In this document: piece after piece, positions 45,901-52,322 of the stretch
How the letters are laid out: every line of letters begins with the position of its first letter
Position numbering within the stretch: the stretch's first letter is position 1
Assembly (NCBI GenBank): GCA_948146395.1
Contig: OX411557.1
Location: 31,474,077 to 31,538,076, forward strand
Length of the DNA: 64,000 bases
Reading direction: 5' to 3'
Source of the DNA: Fragum whitleyi
Lineage: Eukaryota > Mollusca > Bivalvia > Cardiida > Cardiidae
Translations under genes and position numbers: made by a program
Notes under the pieces: generated by a model
Told to the model about the DNA's origin: nothing
The model's database searches: none
What the model saw: only the letters and a program-made list of their open reading frames with translations

Positions 45901-47405
45901 ATTTCAGATTAGCTTATCACATGTGGAGCCTTAGCTGCCACAGCACTTAGACTAACAACTCTCACAGGTACCTTTTGACCCCGGGGAGGAGAGGAGTTTC
46001 TTGGAATAAATTTTCTGCTCGGAAAAAATCCTTAACTTTGTGCTGGTTTTGATCTTGGGATCCTTGAATCCCAATACCATAGTCCAAACCACTTAGCCAT
46101 GCTGGTGACGGCTGGTCTAATTTCAGAATGATAATGAATAAAGCAAAAAAGGGGTTTCAATTTTCAGAGAAAATATCTCATCATAGAGAAAAACCTGCGG
46201 CAAAAGAAGTATTGTATAAAGGGTCATCAGCAACAAGTTATTGATATTAACAAAACAACTTTTAGGTACTATTTTGTTTTCTAAACTAAATAATATTAAG
46301 TACAAAACATTTATTGAAATCGTGAATTAGTAAGTTTATTCACATCAATATGGCTCAAATTTTGGGGTTGTTTTATGTTAATTGGAGAAGCTTTTTAGCT
46401 CCACTGGCTGAAAGCCACTGGGGCTATTGTCATGGCGTTGTGTCCGCCGTGCTGTCGTCCATCTGTCCGTGCATGCGTCCGGTCGTAAACTTTGTCTTTA
46501 AAAACCTTCTCCTCAGAAACTATTGATGAATTTCAACCAAACTTCACAGGAATGATCTTTGGGTGAGCCTCTTTCAAAATTGTTCAAGAAATTTTGATCC
46601 AATAAAAAACATGGATTTAATGGGCGTGGCTAATTTCAAAATATGGTAAAAAGTGAGTTTTCTCAGCCATTCATGGCTTTCTAGTTAATTTCATACTGTC
46701 AATGGGATCATATTCAGGTATAATAATAGAATGGTTGATTGTCCAATCCAAAGCTTAAATAGCTAAAAATTTTATTACCAACAAGCTTTTTGACATTCCT
46801 GAGGAGAAAAACTTTGGAAAACATTGTGTTCAAGCAATTTCTTCTTTGTCCCCAACGTTTCCCTTCCCAAACTTTTCAAATTTCAACAACTAAAAATTGT
46901 CAACTGTATGTTATTTGAATTTGGACTAGTATGAAATTGTTGCGTCTGGTAATGATTTAATTCGATCATCCCTATATTTCAGATTTCCCATGTGAACCTA
47001 AACAACATGTTATGTCCAGCCATATCGGATCCATTCTATGGACGTCTGTATCGTGTTGTCGCAATGGGTCATCAGTTTATATGTCTACCATTAATCGGTA
47101 AACTCATCGTTGCTGCAGCGCAATATTTCAATATCGCACCTCCCAGTGACATTAAAGAAACTCTCATATTTGTCAAAGAAAGCAATACAGATAGAGCGTC
47201 AGATTTTGGGTGCGGAGATACTTCGTCCAGTTCGAAATTACATACAGACTCCTCTAATGCTCAGAAAGTTTACCGTGAAAATGGAACTGAAAATGGTTAT
47301 AAAAGTCAGATTACGGACAAAAATGGAATTGTGATCAACGATGGGCAGACAAGCGCAACAAAGACAACGCATCAAGTTGGCAATGGTCATTTAAAAGAAG
47401 CGTAG
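18624..47405 (+). CDS. TMEM164: TMEM164 orthologue, complete coding region in five exons
   Basis: Joined exons 18624-18941, 21351-21467, 37186-37264, 45486-45586 and 46983-47405 give 1,038 nt, or 345 aa plus TAG. Every intron begins GT and ends AG, and the reading frame is kept across all four (phases 0, 0, 1, 0). The protein matches TMEM164 along its length: an N-terminal GNGG.DC motif, NPCH at 97-100, VINTRMLPFE at 140-149, GGVYTPE, and [17 protein letters not shown] at 209-225. About six or seven hydrophobic segments mark it as polytopic. Human TMEM164 (about 297 aa) is an acyltransferase that places arachidonate on ether phospholipids and promotes ferroptosis; it depends on Cys123, which aligns with Cys99 here. 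The C-terminal hydrophilic tail is longer than in the human protein. Identity is secure; enzymatic activity is inferred from the family. Confidence 0.93.
19162..19391. mobile_element. MITE family C, full copy
   Basis: Long inverted arms: GAGGTTATAAAACTTTTCTC at the left and its complement at the right, followed inwards by TGAGAATTTTCTCAAATTT and its complement. About 230 bp. Lies in TMEM164 intron 1. Confidence 0.65.
19536..20010 (+). mobile_element. tRNA-SINE family S2, interrupted by a MITE
   Basis: The head GATTGAGAGGTAGAGCATTA (A-box-like) with CAGAGGTCCT stops at 19590. The body resumes after the MITE with TTCCTTGGCCCACATATGT, GGTGCTGGTTCATTTCC and TATAAGAACTTATTTCC, matching the copy at 29001. 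Confidence 0.6.
19591..19843. mobile_element. MITE family C inserted in a SINE
   Basis: GGGCCCAAGGTTATAAAAC at the left, with the complement TTATAACCTCAGGCCC at the right. It separates the tRNA-like head (about 19536-19590) from the body (about 19844-20010) of a SINE, so it is younger than that SINE. Confidence 0.65.
20523..20738 (+). mobile_element. SINE family F in TMEM164 intron 1
   Basis: CACCTACCAATGGTTCGATG, GGCTAGGAAAGGATGTGATG, AAGGTGCTCCAGCTTCTGTG, then CATTCAAGCAAACAAA. The two overlapping minus-strand open frames are read-through. Confidence 0.65.
20763..20836. repeat. Hairpin with 18-bp perfect arms
   Basis: Arms 20778-20795 and 20803-20820 (ACAGTTGTAACTGCCTAT and its complement) with a 7-nt loop; pairing extends outwards with mismatches through GGCCT/AGGCC to ATGGCT/AGCCAT. 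It lies in TMEM164 intron 1, on the transcribed strand. Confidence 0.6.
20999..21222 (+). mobile_element. MITE family B, TTAA-flanked
   Basis: CCCTTGTCATGCTGAT...TTCAGCATGACAAGGG between TTAA at 20995-20998 and 21223-21226. Lies in TMEM164 intron 1, about 125 bp before exon 2. Confidence 0.75.
21351..21467 (+). CDS. TMEM164: TMEM164 coding exon 2 (residues 107-145)
   Basis: 117 nt, phase 0 on both sides. The acceptor is TGTTTCAG at 21343-21350 and the donor is ATG|GTAGGT. It encodes the rest of the third membrane segment (IYILAAPP) and the membrane segment ending in FPVINTRM, both close to the human sequence. An alternative donor 4 nt downstream (GTAAAA) would break the frame with exon 3, so the upstream GT is chosen. 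Confidence 0.92.
22642..25269 (+). mobile_element. Complete Tigger/pogo-family DNA transposon, inactivated
   Basis: A 2,628 bp element with inverted termini: the left end CAGTAAATTACCGGTGGTTC and the complement of the right end, CAGTAAACTATCGGTAGTTC, agree at 17 of 20 bases. TA lies on both sides (22640-22641 and 25270-25271), the target duplication of Tc1/mariner/pogo elements. Short GTTCGTA-type motifs recur just inside both ends and could be transposase binding sites. A hairpin with 12-bp arms lies at 24785-24796/24819-24830. The element sits in TMEM164 intron 2, in the same orientation as the gene. Confidence 0.9.
23085..24667 (+). pseudogene. Tigger transposase pseudogene (CENP-B HTH plus DDE domain)
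   Basis: The open frame from 23564 holds a DDE_1 core with the three acidic residues in family context: D in NADETGI (codon 23633), D in IIDNCPAH (23948) and D in QPMDQGVI (24041). Upstream, the same frame encodes a CENP-B/psq-type helix-turn-helix ([13 protein letters not shown]...[11 protein letters not shown]) and a second DNA-binding region. Three breaks are visible. The ATG at 23085 is one base out of frame with the rest, consistent with loss of an A in the run near 23129. There is a TAG at 23333-23335, and another TAG at 24173-24175 where relatives have Trp. The acidic C-terminal part runs to TAA at 24665-24667. Resembles host TIGD4/6-type proteins, but it lies in a full transposon. Confidence 0.88.
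25543..25707 (-). pseudogene. LINE-type endonuclease (EEP) fragment
   Basis: On the minus strand this reads [15 protein letters not shown] sequence ([12 protein letters not shown]), then LVNSRL and GKFTFCS. That order is typical of the late part of the exonuclease-endonuclease-phosphatase domain of LINE ORF2, where relatives have N.NG..LL..C, L.I.NGR and GKFT. The following catalytic SVIDY motif is not recognisable and similarity stops near 25543. It lies in TMEM164 intron 2, antisense to the gene. Confidence 0.45.
26330..26490 (+). mobile_element. Decayed MITE family B copy
   Basis: Keeps the central palindrome (CAGTCTGCACAGATGTGCAG) and the TTCAGCAGGATGAAAA-like right end, but the left end and TTAA are not recognisable. 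A 68-codon open frame over it is chance. Confidence 0.35.
26842..26990 (+). mobile_element. SINE family F, 5'-truncated
   Basis: TGTGGGTTGACAGTTGGAGTG, ATTGTAAGGTGCTCCAGTCC, ATTGAAAGATTGTTTAAAGG, then AAACCTTGATAAAAAATGAAC. Confidence 0.5.
27478..27698 (+). mobile_element. MITE family A, TTAA-flanked
   Basis: 221 bp between TTAA at 27474-27477 and 27699-27702; begins CCCTTTGCTGTTT and ends AAACAGGAAAGGG. The central hairpin GAAATTGCTTCTGACAAGCA is conserved. Lies in TMEM164 intron 2. The minus-strand 94-codon frame over it is chance. Confidence 0.75.
27961..28072. mobile_element. MITE family C, right half only
   Basis: Matches the right half of the family (AACAGAATTACGGCTTTAAT, then AATTTGAGAAAATTTTGAAT and TTTTATAACCTCAAACCC). 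No left arm was recognised upstream. Confidence 0.5.
28668..28698 (+). repeat. G-rich run, possible G-quadruplex
   Basis: GGGGGTGGGGGTGGGGTGGG followed by GG and GAGGGG: more than four G tracts with one- or two-base loops, on the TMEM164 sense strand in intron 2. Confidence 0.6.
29001..29215 (+). mobile_element. tRNA-SINE family S2, full copy
   Basis: tRNA-like head with an A box (GTGGTCTAGAGGTAGTGCG) and B box (GAGTTCGATTCC) at 29001-29070, then TTGGCCCACACATTCGGC, GAGTACTGGTGAATTTTCC and AAGTTGTAAGAACTTGTTTCC. In TMEM164 intron 2. Confidence 0.65.
29565..29779 (+). mobile_element. MITE family A, TTAA-flanked
   Basis: Begins CCCTTTCCTGTTT and ends AAACAGGAAAGGG, with TTAA at 29561-29564 and 29780-29783. 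Slightly shorter than its relatives because of a small deletion in the right half. Confidence 0.75.
29870..30255 (+). repeat. Three degenerate units of a roughly 140-150 bp repeat
   Basis: Units with GTCTTCAAACTTGCT.AGAA, then TGGTTCCT.TT.AAAAT and a final AGGAAAAGGGGC-type stretch recur near 29878, 30016 and 30168. It resembles a pearl-like core without a recognised head or tail. Confidence 0.4.
30773..31119 (+). mobile_element. Short pearl/HINE-like element (AACTGAGC head)
   Basis: Head AAGTCAACTGAGC...GTGCTC..GTGAGCTCATGG, then two degenerate units with TCTAGCGGCCATATTTTTTGC. The end is CAGGTGAGTAATTTAGGGCC...GGTCCTCTTGGTT. It is a small relative of the element at 35349. Confidence 0.5.
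31703..31870. mobile_element. MITE family D, central hairpin
   Basis: Starts TTAAGGAAATGGACC and ends GATCCACTACCTCAA, so the arms are diverged. In the centre, CCGAGGTTTCCTAATGA is followed directly by its complement (31770-31808). Confidence 0.55.
32310..32575 (+). mobile_element. tRNA-derived SINE, family F, complete copy
   Basis: The tRNA-like head at 32310-32382 has an A box (TAGCGCAGTTGGTAGCGC), a B box (GAGTTCGATTCC) and pairing GCCGTC/GACGGT ends. The family body follows (ACCAATGGGTTGATAATCGT, GGCTAGGAAAGGATG, AGGTGCTCCAGC) and ends TTAAACTCCATTCAATCAAT. The head could be taken for a tRNA gene; the attached body argues for a SINE. In TMEM164 intron 2. Confidence 0.75.
32704..32935 (+). 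mobile_element. tRNA-SINE family S2, diverged
   Basis: TGTGGTGTCTCTGGTCAAGA, GCGTCAGCTTCTTGATTGAT, CCTTGGCCAATG, GAGTACTGGTTCACTC and TTAGGTTTAAGAACTCAATT match the family order. Confidence 0.5.
32984..33219 (-). mobile_element. MITE family B, reverse orientation
   Basis: Begins CCCTTGACATGCTGAT and ends ATAAGCATGACAAGGG. TTAA is on the left (32980-32983) and TTAC on the right. It has a near-perfect palindrome, GGTCAGGCTGCACAAATGTG with its complement (about 33133-33170). Both overlapping open frames here are read-through of this repeat. Confidence 0.7.
33449..33490. repeat. Hairpin, 19-bp perfect arms and GAAA loop
   Basis: AACATTGTAAATACAGCTT, then GAAA, then the exact complement. TMEM164 intron 2. 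Could be a MITE remnant. Confidence 0.6.
33605..33834 (+). mobile_element. MITE family B, TTAA-flanked, diverged right end
   Basis: TTAA at 33601-33604 and 33835-33838; left end CCCTTTTCTTGATGAA, right end TTCAGCATGACATATG. The internal palindrome is AAAGATCAGTCTGCACATAC with its complement. Confidence 0.65.
33909..34776 (+). mobile_element. Pearl/HINE-like element, about 168-bp core units
   Basis: Starts TTAGCTCCACTGGCTGAAAG, then a GTCCGTCGTGCGTCCGTCC microsatellite, then about four units with a period near 168 bp, each carrying ATTTTCTCAGAATCTAA and TTTATGGGCGGAGGTCATTT. It ends in the hairpin AGCCATTCATGGCT followed by TTCTAGTTT. Lies in TMEM164 intron 2. Confidence 0.6.
35349..36903 (+). 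mobile_element. Pearl/HINE-like element with nine 145-bp core units
   Basis: The head TAGCTCACCTGAGCAC...GTGCTCAAGGTGAGC forms an inverted repeat. The core repeats TTGTATGCACTCTAGAGGCC every 144-146 bp (35447, 35592, 35737, 35882, 36026, 36171, 36317, 36462, 36607). The end CAGGTGAGCGATTAAGGGCC is followed by ACTATGGCCCTCTTGTT, with an AGGGCC/GGCCCT hairpin. The plus-strand open frames in this stretch are repeat read-through. Lies in TMEM164 intron 2. Confidence 0.7.
36935..37130 (+). repeat. CTGTCTGTC-rich dispersed repeat, copy 1
   Basis: CTGTCTTTCCATCTGTCTG, then AACCAGATAACTTAAC, then GGTCATCTGACAGGGTCAAG. The same order occurs at 44385-44500 plus 44745-44815, where a MITE interrupts it. 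It lies just before TMEM164 exon 3. Confidence 0.4.
37186..37264 (+). CDS. TMEM164: TMEM164 coding exon 3 (residues 146 to 172, part)
   Basis: 79 nt, entering in phase 0 and leaving in phase 1. The acceptor is TTCTAATTGCAG and the donor is GGAG|GTAAGA. It encodes [12 protein letters not shown] followed by a hydrophobic membrane segment; the family-conserved IQH places His157 inside it. The exon is too short to appear as a long open frame and was found by following the family sequence after exon 2. Confidence 0.9.
37868..38108. mobile_element. MITE family E, full copy
   Basis: Left GAGCCAGTGCTTGAGATTTC, right GGAAATGTCATGCACAGGCTC; centre TGTGCATCTGCACAGTCTGA. In TMEM164 intron 3, about 600 bp after exon 3. 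Confidence 0.6.
38822..38963. mobile_element. 142-bp foldback element
   Basis: AGTGTCTTTTTCACT at the left and its exact complement at the right, then GGGGTATAAACTGCAATTGC with the near-complement GCAATTGCACTTTATACCCC, and a central ATAACGCC/GGCGTTAT pair. Nearly the whole element can form one hairpin. TMEM164 intron 3. Confidence 0.65.
39495..41126 (+). mobile_element. Inner element with the 156-bp tandem array
   Basis: Starts ATACGCCCGTGGAAGACGGG, carries a short GTCC-rich part (39536-39580), then the tandem array, and ends GACGGGCGTATC...GGCACCTTGTT. It is inserted cleanly into a T-run of the outer element without an obvious target duplication, as expected for Helitron-like insertion. Confidence 0.65.
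39721..41030. repeat. 156-bp tandem array, nine unit starts, no length drift
   Basis: Units start at 39721, 39877, 40033, 40189, 40345, 40501, 40657, 40813 and 40969: every step is exactly 156 bp, although the units differ by many substitutions. 156 is 52 codons, so the minus strand stays open for 240 codons across 4-5 units (40437-39715). That peptide, repeating [25 protein letters not shown] blocks, looks like repeat read-through and not a protein. A more diverged unit precedes the array (39565-39720). Confidence 0.85.
41873..42110 (-). mobile_element. LINE or retroposon 3' end with ACTTG pentamer tail
   Basis: Plus-strand AAGTC repeats at about 41873-41893 are followed by AATATTTATTTACATAG. 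On the minus strand that is a 3'UTR ending AATAAATATT plus ACTTG repeats, the same layout as the LINE end at 1481 but with a different tail unit. No coding similarity was recognised. The internal boundary is approximate. It lies antisense in TMEM164 intron 3. Confidence 0.4.
42730..43249 (-). pseudogene. Unidentified open stretch, two overlapping minus-strand frames
   Basis: Frame one runs 43249-43058 (63 codons) and frame two 43110-42730 (126 codons). Together they could be one broken ORF, with a frame change between 43110 and 43058. The first carries [20 protein letters not shown]; the second has a hydrophobic stretch ([10 protein letters not shown]) and a basic end. I recognise no family. 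It lies in TMEM164 intron 3, antisense. It could be a captured or transposon gene remnant or chance. Confidence 0.2.
43665..43903 (-). mobile_element. MITE family B, TTAA-flanked, reverse orientation
   Basis: TTAA at 43661-43664 and 43904-43907; ends TCCTTGTTATGCTGAA and TTCAGCATGACAAGGG. Carries GCACATATGTGCAGGCTGAT. The minus-strand 66-codon frame here is part of the repeat. Confidence 0.75.
43980..44274 (+). mobile_element. Short pearl/HINE-like element (ATGCCCCCGATAGGG head)
   Basis: Begins TTTTTATGCCCCCGATAGGG, continues with GTCCGTCCGTCTGTCC, one core unit (ACTTTAACATTGGCCATAAC), and ends TCGGGGGCATTGTC...GACAGCTCTTGTT. Head and tail contain GCCCCCGA and its complement. Lies in TMEM164 intron 3. 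Confidence 0.55.
44385..44815 (+). repeat. CTGTCTGTC-rich dispersed repeat, copy 2, split by a MITE
   Basis: The left part (TCTCTCTGTCTGTTTGTCTG, ACTTAACCAAAG) stops near 44503. The right part (GAGGTCATCTGACAAGGTCA) resumes near 44745. Between them is a CCTTTCCTGTTT-type MITE. Confidence 0.4.
44504..44720 (+). mobile_element. MITE family A, diverged ends
   Basis: Full-length family A interior (CTGTTTAATCCCTGC...AAATAGGAAAGGG), but the outer TTAA is lost on both sides (GAAA and TGAA). Inserted in a CTGTCTGTC-rich repeat in TMEM164 intron 3. Confidence 0.65.
45486..45586 (+). CDS. TMEM164: TMEM164 coding exon 4 (residues 172 to 205)
   Basis: 101 nt, entering in phase 1 and leaving in phase 0. 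The acceptor is TGTTTATTTCAG and the donor is TTT|GTAAGT. The split glycine codon with exon 3 restores GGVYTPEKL, matching the human GGAYTPEPL. It then encodes an aromatic-rich membrane segment ([17 protein letters not shown]). The open frame that runs past 45586 is intron read-through. Confidence 0.92.
46394..46686 (+). mobile_element. Short copy of the 33909-type pearl-like element
   Basis: Same head (TTAGCTCCACTGGCTGAAAG), GTCC-rich microsatellite, one core unit and the same end (AGCCATTCATGGCTTTCTAG). The core has lost the extra tandem units. Lies in TMEM164 intron 4. Confidence 0.6.
46983..47405 (+). CDS. TMEM164: TMEM164 coding exon 5 (residues 206-345) and stop
   Basis: 423 nt including TAG at 47403-47405; the acceptor is CCTATATTTCAG. 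It holds the strongest family signature, [17 protein letters not shown] (209-225), then a last hydrophobic stretch (about 231-252). After about residue 260 the sequence is hydrophilic, rich in Ser, Thr, Asn, Lys and Asp, with no obvious fold. This tail is some 75-85 residues and longer than in human TMEM164. No intron interrupts the tail. Confidence 0.93.
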   Translation: MSHVNLNNMLCPAISDPFYGRLYRVVAMGHQFICLPLIGKLIVAAAQYFNIAPPSDIKETLIFVKESNTDRASDFGCGDTSSSSKLHTDSSNAQKVYRENGTENGYKSQITDKNGIVINDGQTSATKTTHQVGNGHLKEA

Positions 47406-47756
47406 CTTATTTACAATTTATTTCTTTTAAACTTTCTGATATTTTTCCTATTTCAATTTTTACACAACAATGAATTTATTCTGGTCATAATACATATTCC
47501 AATTTAGTTGATTTTTTCTTCATGATCATTATGCAGTCAAATCATTCTTCCATAATTAGATTAGACTAGAGTCTTGCTTTGTGAGTTAGAATAACAAATT
47601 GTTTCGATTCATAAACAATTTTCAGAATGTTTCTTATATCTTCTTTCCATATCGTCAGTTTGTGACAATGTGACGAAAATGGCACAACTACTGCATGAAT
47701 TAAGCTGTGGTTATGACATTTTGGTCAACAACAATATGTCCCAACACCACTCTTAA

Positions 47757-47999
47757 TCCTTGTCATGTAGAATAAAAATTGTTGGCCAAATTGCACTCAA
47801 ATCAAAGTGCTGAAGGCTCTGACAGACAAAAATGGTACTCAAGCATTTTCATTTGAAAATTAAAAGGCTTTTCGCAACTTCTACTGAAAAAGAATAAACA
47901 GATGGTGTAGACTAAGATCAGACAGCACTTATGTGCATGCTGATCTTTGTCTATATTTCCTGTCAATATTGGAATATTCTGGGTTCAGCATGCCAAGGG
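47757..47999 (-). mobile_element. MITE family B downstream of TMEM164
   Basis: Left flank TTAA (47753-47756), right flank TTAT (48000-48003); ends TCCTTGTCATGTAGAA and TTCAGCATGCCAAGGG. Contains two AATAAA hexamers on the plus strand. Confidence 0.7.
47771..47776 (+). promoter_or_regulatory. First AATAAA after the TMEM164 stop; candidate poly(A) signal
   Basis: No AATAAA lies between the stop codon (47405) and this site, about 370 nt downstream. It falls inside a TTAA-flanked MITE (47757-47999). A second AATAAA is at 47893-47898 in the same MITE. Use of either site is not shown; the true 3' end could be a variant signal nearer the stop. Confidence 0.25.
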
Positions 48000-48003
48000 T
48001 TAT

Positions 48004-49175
48004 ATAAAAAAACAGACAAAAGAGATCATATCAGTGTTTTTGATGTTACTCCTTTTAGAAGGTGTTTCATATGTTTGTTGGCAAACACATTTAAACTATA
48101 TTTACAAAGCAAGACTAATCATGATTATTCATAACCAAGATAAGAAGAAAAAAAGTTGTTATAAATTGTTTTCCAAATTTGACTTCATACATGTATTTGT
48201 CAGTATATGTTAGAATTTTTTAACTCTCAAAAACAGGTTCCAGATAGGAAATGGTGATGGTGTGTTAAAATTATAGGTCAATTTTATTGACTCGAGATTA
48301 ACTTTTGATGCAGAAAAATTAAAGAATCACAAATAATAACTTTAATCAATTGAAAAAAAAGTACATGTATATAGAAAAAATATGGGCTTGAGGTTATAAA
48401 TATTTTTTCATGCTCAACTGAGAATTTCCTTAAATGTATAATGAATGAAAATGAATGAATTTCAAATAAATTCTCTCGCTAGTAAGATAACAACTTATTT
48501 GTAATATCTTTTATGTTCATACATTTATGTAAGTAATATATAATGAAGTCATTCAGGTAACAGAATTACAACTTAAAAGTTGTATTGAAATTTGAGAAAA
48601 TTTCAGTTGAGGGTGTGAAAAATGTAATAATCATGGGGTCTGTTACCAATTCAAAAGCTGTTTCCCATGAGAACTTATGCAATGGAGAATTGAAATTCAT
48701 CCTATTTTGATTAATTTAAATGATAGGTAATTCCCAGGTCGATAAAATCAGCCTATAACTAATGAAGTTTTCCCATTTAATGAGAATAAAATGAGTACAG
48801 GGGTTTGCAAATACAGATTTTCACCACTTAACCCTAGACTACTGAAAGATGATTTTCTACTTGTCAAGGTTCAACATTGACTATAAACCTACTATATATT
48901 GAAAGGCTAGATTTTAAGAAAACATTGCTTTAAATGAAGAAAATGATAGAATCCAGTATTTTCTTCCTGAAGAAAAAAGTTTTCTTCCATTTGATATAAT
49001 CATCAGGGTAATTTATCCTTAATATCTATTTACTAACTTACCCAGGATTTGCCATGGAATTTACTTGTCTGTGGCCAACTGGCCTACTAAAAAATACTTG
49101 TCTGCTAATAGAAAAGCCAATGTTAGACAAGTTGGACTCAGAGATTGCCTTCAAAATATCTAGGCCAAGCCCAGC
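48004..49175. other. No gene recognised apart from one MITE
   Basis: Downstream of TMEM164; contains the family C copy at 48384-48639. No coding similarity in the short open frames (up to 88 codons). Confidence 0.45.
48384..48639. mobile_element. MITE family C, diverged copy
   Basis: GGCTTGAGGTTATAAATATT at the left; AATTTGAGAAAATTTCAGTT and a decayed right arm (GAAAAATGTAATAATC). Confidence 0.5.
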
Positions 49176-49358
49176 AATGGGCGAATGATTAGAAGTTTAG
49201 TTAAAAGTGGTTAGAATTGTGATCAGGCAGCTGGTGGCTTGGATGAAATGTTGTTGTTTAACTAGTGAGAGAAACAACAGAAAGCCATTGTTAGGTGCAC
49301 CAGCTGACACAGCTGCAATAATGTTGAAAGTGGTGTTAAACCCCAACCAATCAATCTT
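49176..49358 (+). mobile_element. SINE family F, diverged subfamily
   Basis: GGGCGAATGATTAGAAG, GCAGCTGGTGGCTTGGATGA, CCATTGTTAGGTGCACCAGC, TTGAAAGTGGTGTTAAACCC and an AACCAATCAATC tail. Confidence 0.55.
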
Positions 49359-49517
49359 CAAAATACCTTGAAATGGGACAACTCTGATATTATGTCATCC
49401 AAAAATGAATTTAAATCATCACTTTCTTCTACTGGAACTTGGTGATGTGTAAAAAATCATTTTTTGTGGACCAATGCTTTTACCCATTGTCTTTGTTGTT
49501 ACATGATTTTGTTTTAA

Positions 49518-49738
49518 CCCTTTCCTGTTTTACAAAATTTTGGACCTGTCCAAATTCAAAGGTGTTGCAGACGAAAATTTAAAATGGATTTAATTTGAAA
49601 AATAACCATTCTGTAGGGTAGAAAATAGTGTGGAAAAAGAAGAAATTGCTTGTCAGAAGCGATTTCTTCTTTTTTCACAATGTTTTCTAAATCATAAAAT
49701 CACAGGCACGTTAAAAGCAGGGATTAAACAGCAAAGGG
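49518..49738 (-). mobile_element. MITE family A, TTAA-flanked, reverse orientation
   Basis: Begins CCCTTTCCTGTTTTACAAAA and ends AAACAGCAAAGGG, with TTAA at 49514-49517 and 49739-49742. Internally it is the reverse complement of the other copies. Confidence 0.75.
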
Positions 49739-51059
49739 TTAATATGCTTTTTAAGTATTTGAAATAAGAACAGTAATAGATATTAGAACTTAACTTGAGC
49801 CTGCTTGAACCTTTAGTGAAACAGACAGTTTTTGATTAATAGTCCAGTCAAATTATGGTAGGACCCAAAACAAATTGCAACAAAAACAATGTGATGTTTT
49901 TTGACATCCATAGACATACCCATTCAACATATATAAAGTAGGACAAAATCGGAAGATACGTATTTTGATTTTTTTTCGCGATTTTTATCATAGATTTTTC
50001 CGAACTAAACCTGTTAAGACTTTTTGACAAAAAACATGTTTAAATCTAAATTAGAAGTTGTTGGCATATCAAAAGCCATGTGGTAGATTGTAATATGTCA
50101 TTAGCTGATTGAAAAATAGGATATTCTTTGTTATTTGGTCAGTTTAAGAGATTGTGAGAATTTGTGAAACATCTTACCCCACCCACTCACTTCAACATTG
50201 CAAAGAAGTAGAAAATGGTCGCTTTGGCCAAAAAGGGTCATTGGCTTCAAGAAATAGGTCTTAATAATTTTCAACAGTCCGAAGTCTTTTCAATGCCCAA
50301 GTCAAAGTAGATTTGAACCTTTTGAGCCCCCCCTCCTTCCCCCATGTACAAAATTTTAGGTGCGCAAGTGTAACTAAAAATAGCTGTAGATATATTCACC
50401 AGTCTTATTTACCACATTAAAAAAAAATCTTTCCAAAATTTTTATTTAATTTTATCTAAACCATTAGATATGGTCTTGGGTTAACACGTCCTTTGGAATA
50501 TATAAAGAAATGACAAGAATGACGTATTTCATGGGTTGTCCGTCTGTTGTACATAACAGTTTAATTGCACTTTTAAAATAAATCAATTCTCTCTCAGAAA
50601 AGGTTTTACATAGCCCATTGGCTTAGTTGTATCTTACCAAGAGCCATGGATTTGTCTTATTGCCTCATCCTATTATGGAATTGGAGCTACACCTAGTACT
50701 ATACAATCACAAAGACATTCATATATATGAATTTTGGAGGGGGGGGGGTAACTTTATGATAAAAAAATACCAGTTTGCACACCAAAAGAGCCTGGAAGGG
50801 ATAATACTAATATTATGTGAAAAAAAATGTTGCAAGATCACACTAGTTTGGCCTTACGTTTGACACATTTTTACAATGGCTAGATTTGATATGCTAAAAC
50901 TTTAGGTCTGAATATTTTTATCTAAATATAATCTTAGTTCTTTTTACAAATTTTAACCTTAAAGCTGTTTTATGTTTTCAAAAGCATAAGATTCACACAA
51001 ATATGATACTTTCTTAAATTCAAAGCCGATAAAAATCAACTATTTTGTTTTGAAAGGAT

Positions 51060-51290
51060 TTAACATCTGTATTAACAATTTCATCACCCTGAAAACAGAG
51101 CACCTAACTACCATGGTTCCTGGTACTTTTCTCATCGCTACTACCAGGATATTCCTTTCCGGGCTACATCTTTCTTATCCCAGATATTTTTACAAGTATC
51201 TACCCGTTGGTTGGAGACAAGTGTCAGACAGGGTGTGCAGCTGTCAGAGATCCAACCTTGAAACCCATAACTGGAATCCCAGCAAACAAT
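51060..51290 (-). mobile_element. SINE family F, diverged, reverse orientation
   Basis: On the minus strand it reads GTCTCCAACCAACGGGTAGA, AGTACCAGGAACCATGG and TAGTTAGGTGCTC, in family order. The plus-strand 103-codon open frame (51050-51361) lies on its antisense strand and is therefore not taken as a gene. Nested in the 5.0 kb TIR element. Confidence 0.5.
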
Positions 51291-52184
51291 TATCGTCTGG
51301 TACTGGTTCTTTTGAGTGCAATGTGATGTTGGCCCAATTCAATGCATATTTTAAAAGTTAATTGATAAGCTAAGGTAAACTGCGAATGTGAAAAGTTTGC
51401 GCTTTAGATTTTGCAATTTTCATATAAGGCGTTAAGAAAGCTTAATTTGAAAAAAATTAAAGCACATGCATCACATCAATGACTTAAAAAAACGGTTTTG
51501 TTTGTCATTCGAAAACATTTCTCAAAACATAACGTGTTAATTGAAGAATGGCTTAGGAATGAATAGGAAATAAAGTGCTCCGATTGCCAATTCATTGGAA
51601 GTTTTGATTTTTATTTAAACAAGACACAAAACTAATTTGATGTTGATAAATATTCGTCATCAATTAAAACACTTATACGAAGAGAGTATGCTGCATTAGT
51701 AGCAAAAATATGAAATGATACAAAACCTTTTGGGAATGTTATGCTAACTTATCCTTTAAACATGAATGAAGAACAAATGAAAAATAGCTTATGCTTCAAA
51801 AATTTTCACCAAGTGAATGTTCACAAACAATTTATATCGAACTTTTTAAAATGACAGAATATTAATTTGAAATGAAGTTGTCGATCGAATCTTATCTAGT
51901 ACACCATGCAGAGCGATTACAAACGTCCCTTATATCACCGCAAATCCAATCTTAGTTTTAAATTAATTGACTTGATCATGGGCAAATACATTAAATATGA
52001 ATCAAGAAATAATTGAACAGGTTTGTGAATTTGACCCCATAGCCAATTTGCGTAGTATATTTCCACAAGATGAAAAAGAAGAGTTTTTTTTTTTTAATTT
52101 TTGAAAAATATCAAGGACCCTAACCTTAACAATGCTCTTTAATATACCAGCTTTGTTTATAAAGTTAAATTAATTTTATAGTAG

Positions 52185-52322
52185 GCTGTAGGCTAGGAAA
52201 GGATGTAATGGTGGTATTCAGGAGTGAGATTACCAGGAATCCATTGTAAAGTGCTGCTGCCACCGCGATATAAATGAAAGATTGTTGAAAACAGCTAAAA
52301 ACCCTATTCAAACAAACAAAAC
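52185..52322 (+). mobile_element. SINE family F, 5'-truncated
   Basis: GCTGTAGGCTAGGAAAGGATG, ACCAGGAATCCATTGTAAAG, ATTGTTGAAAACAGCTAAAA and a TTCAAACAAACAAAA tail. Nested in the 5.0 kb TIR element. Confidence 0.6.

Noticed and set aside
51050..51361. 103-codon plus-strand open frame
   Set aside because: The minus strand of this stretch is a diverged family F SINE, so the frame is antisense repeat read-through.
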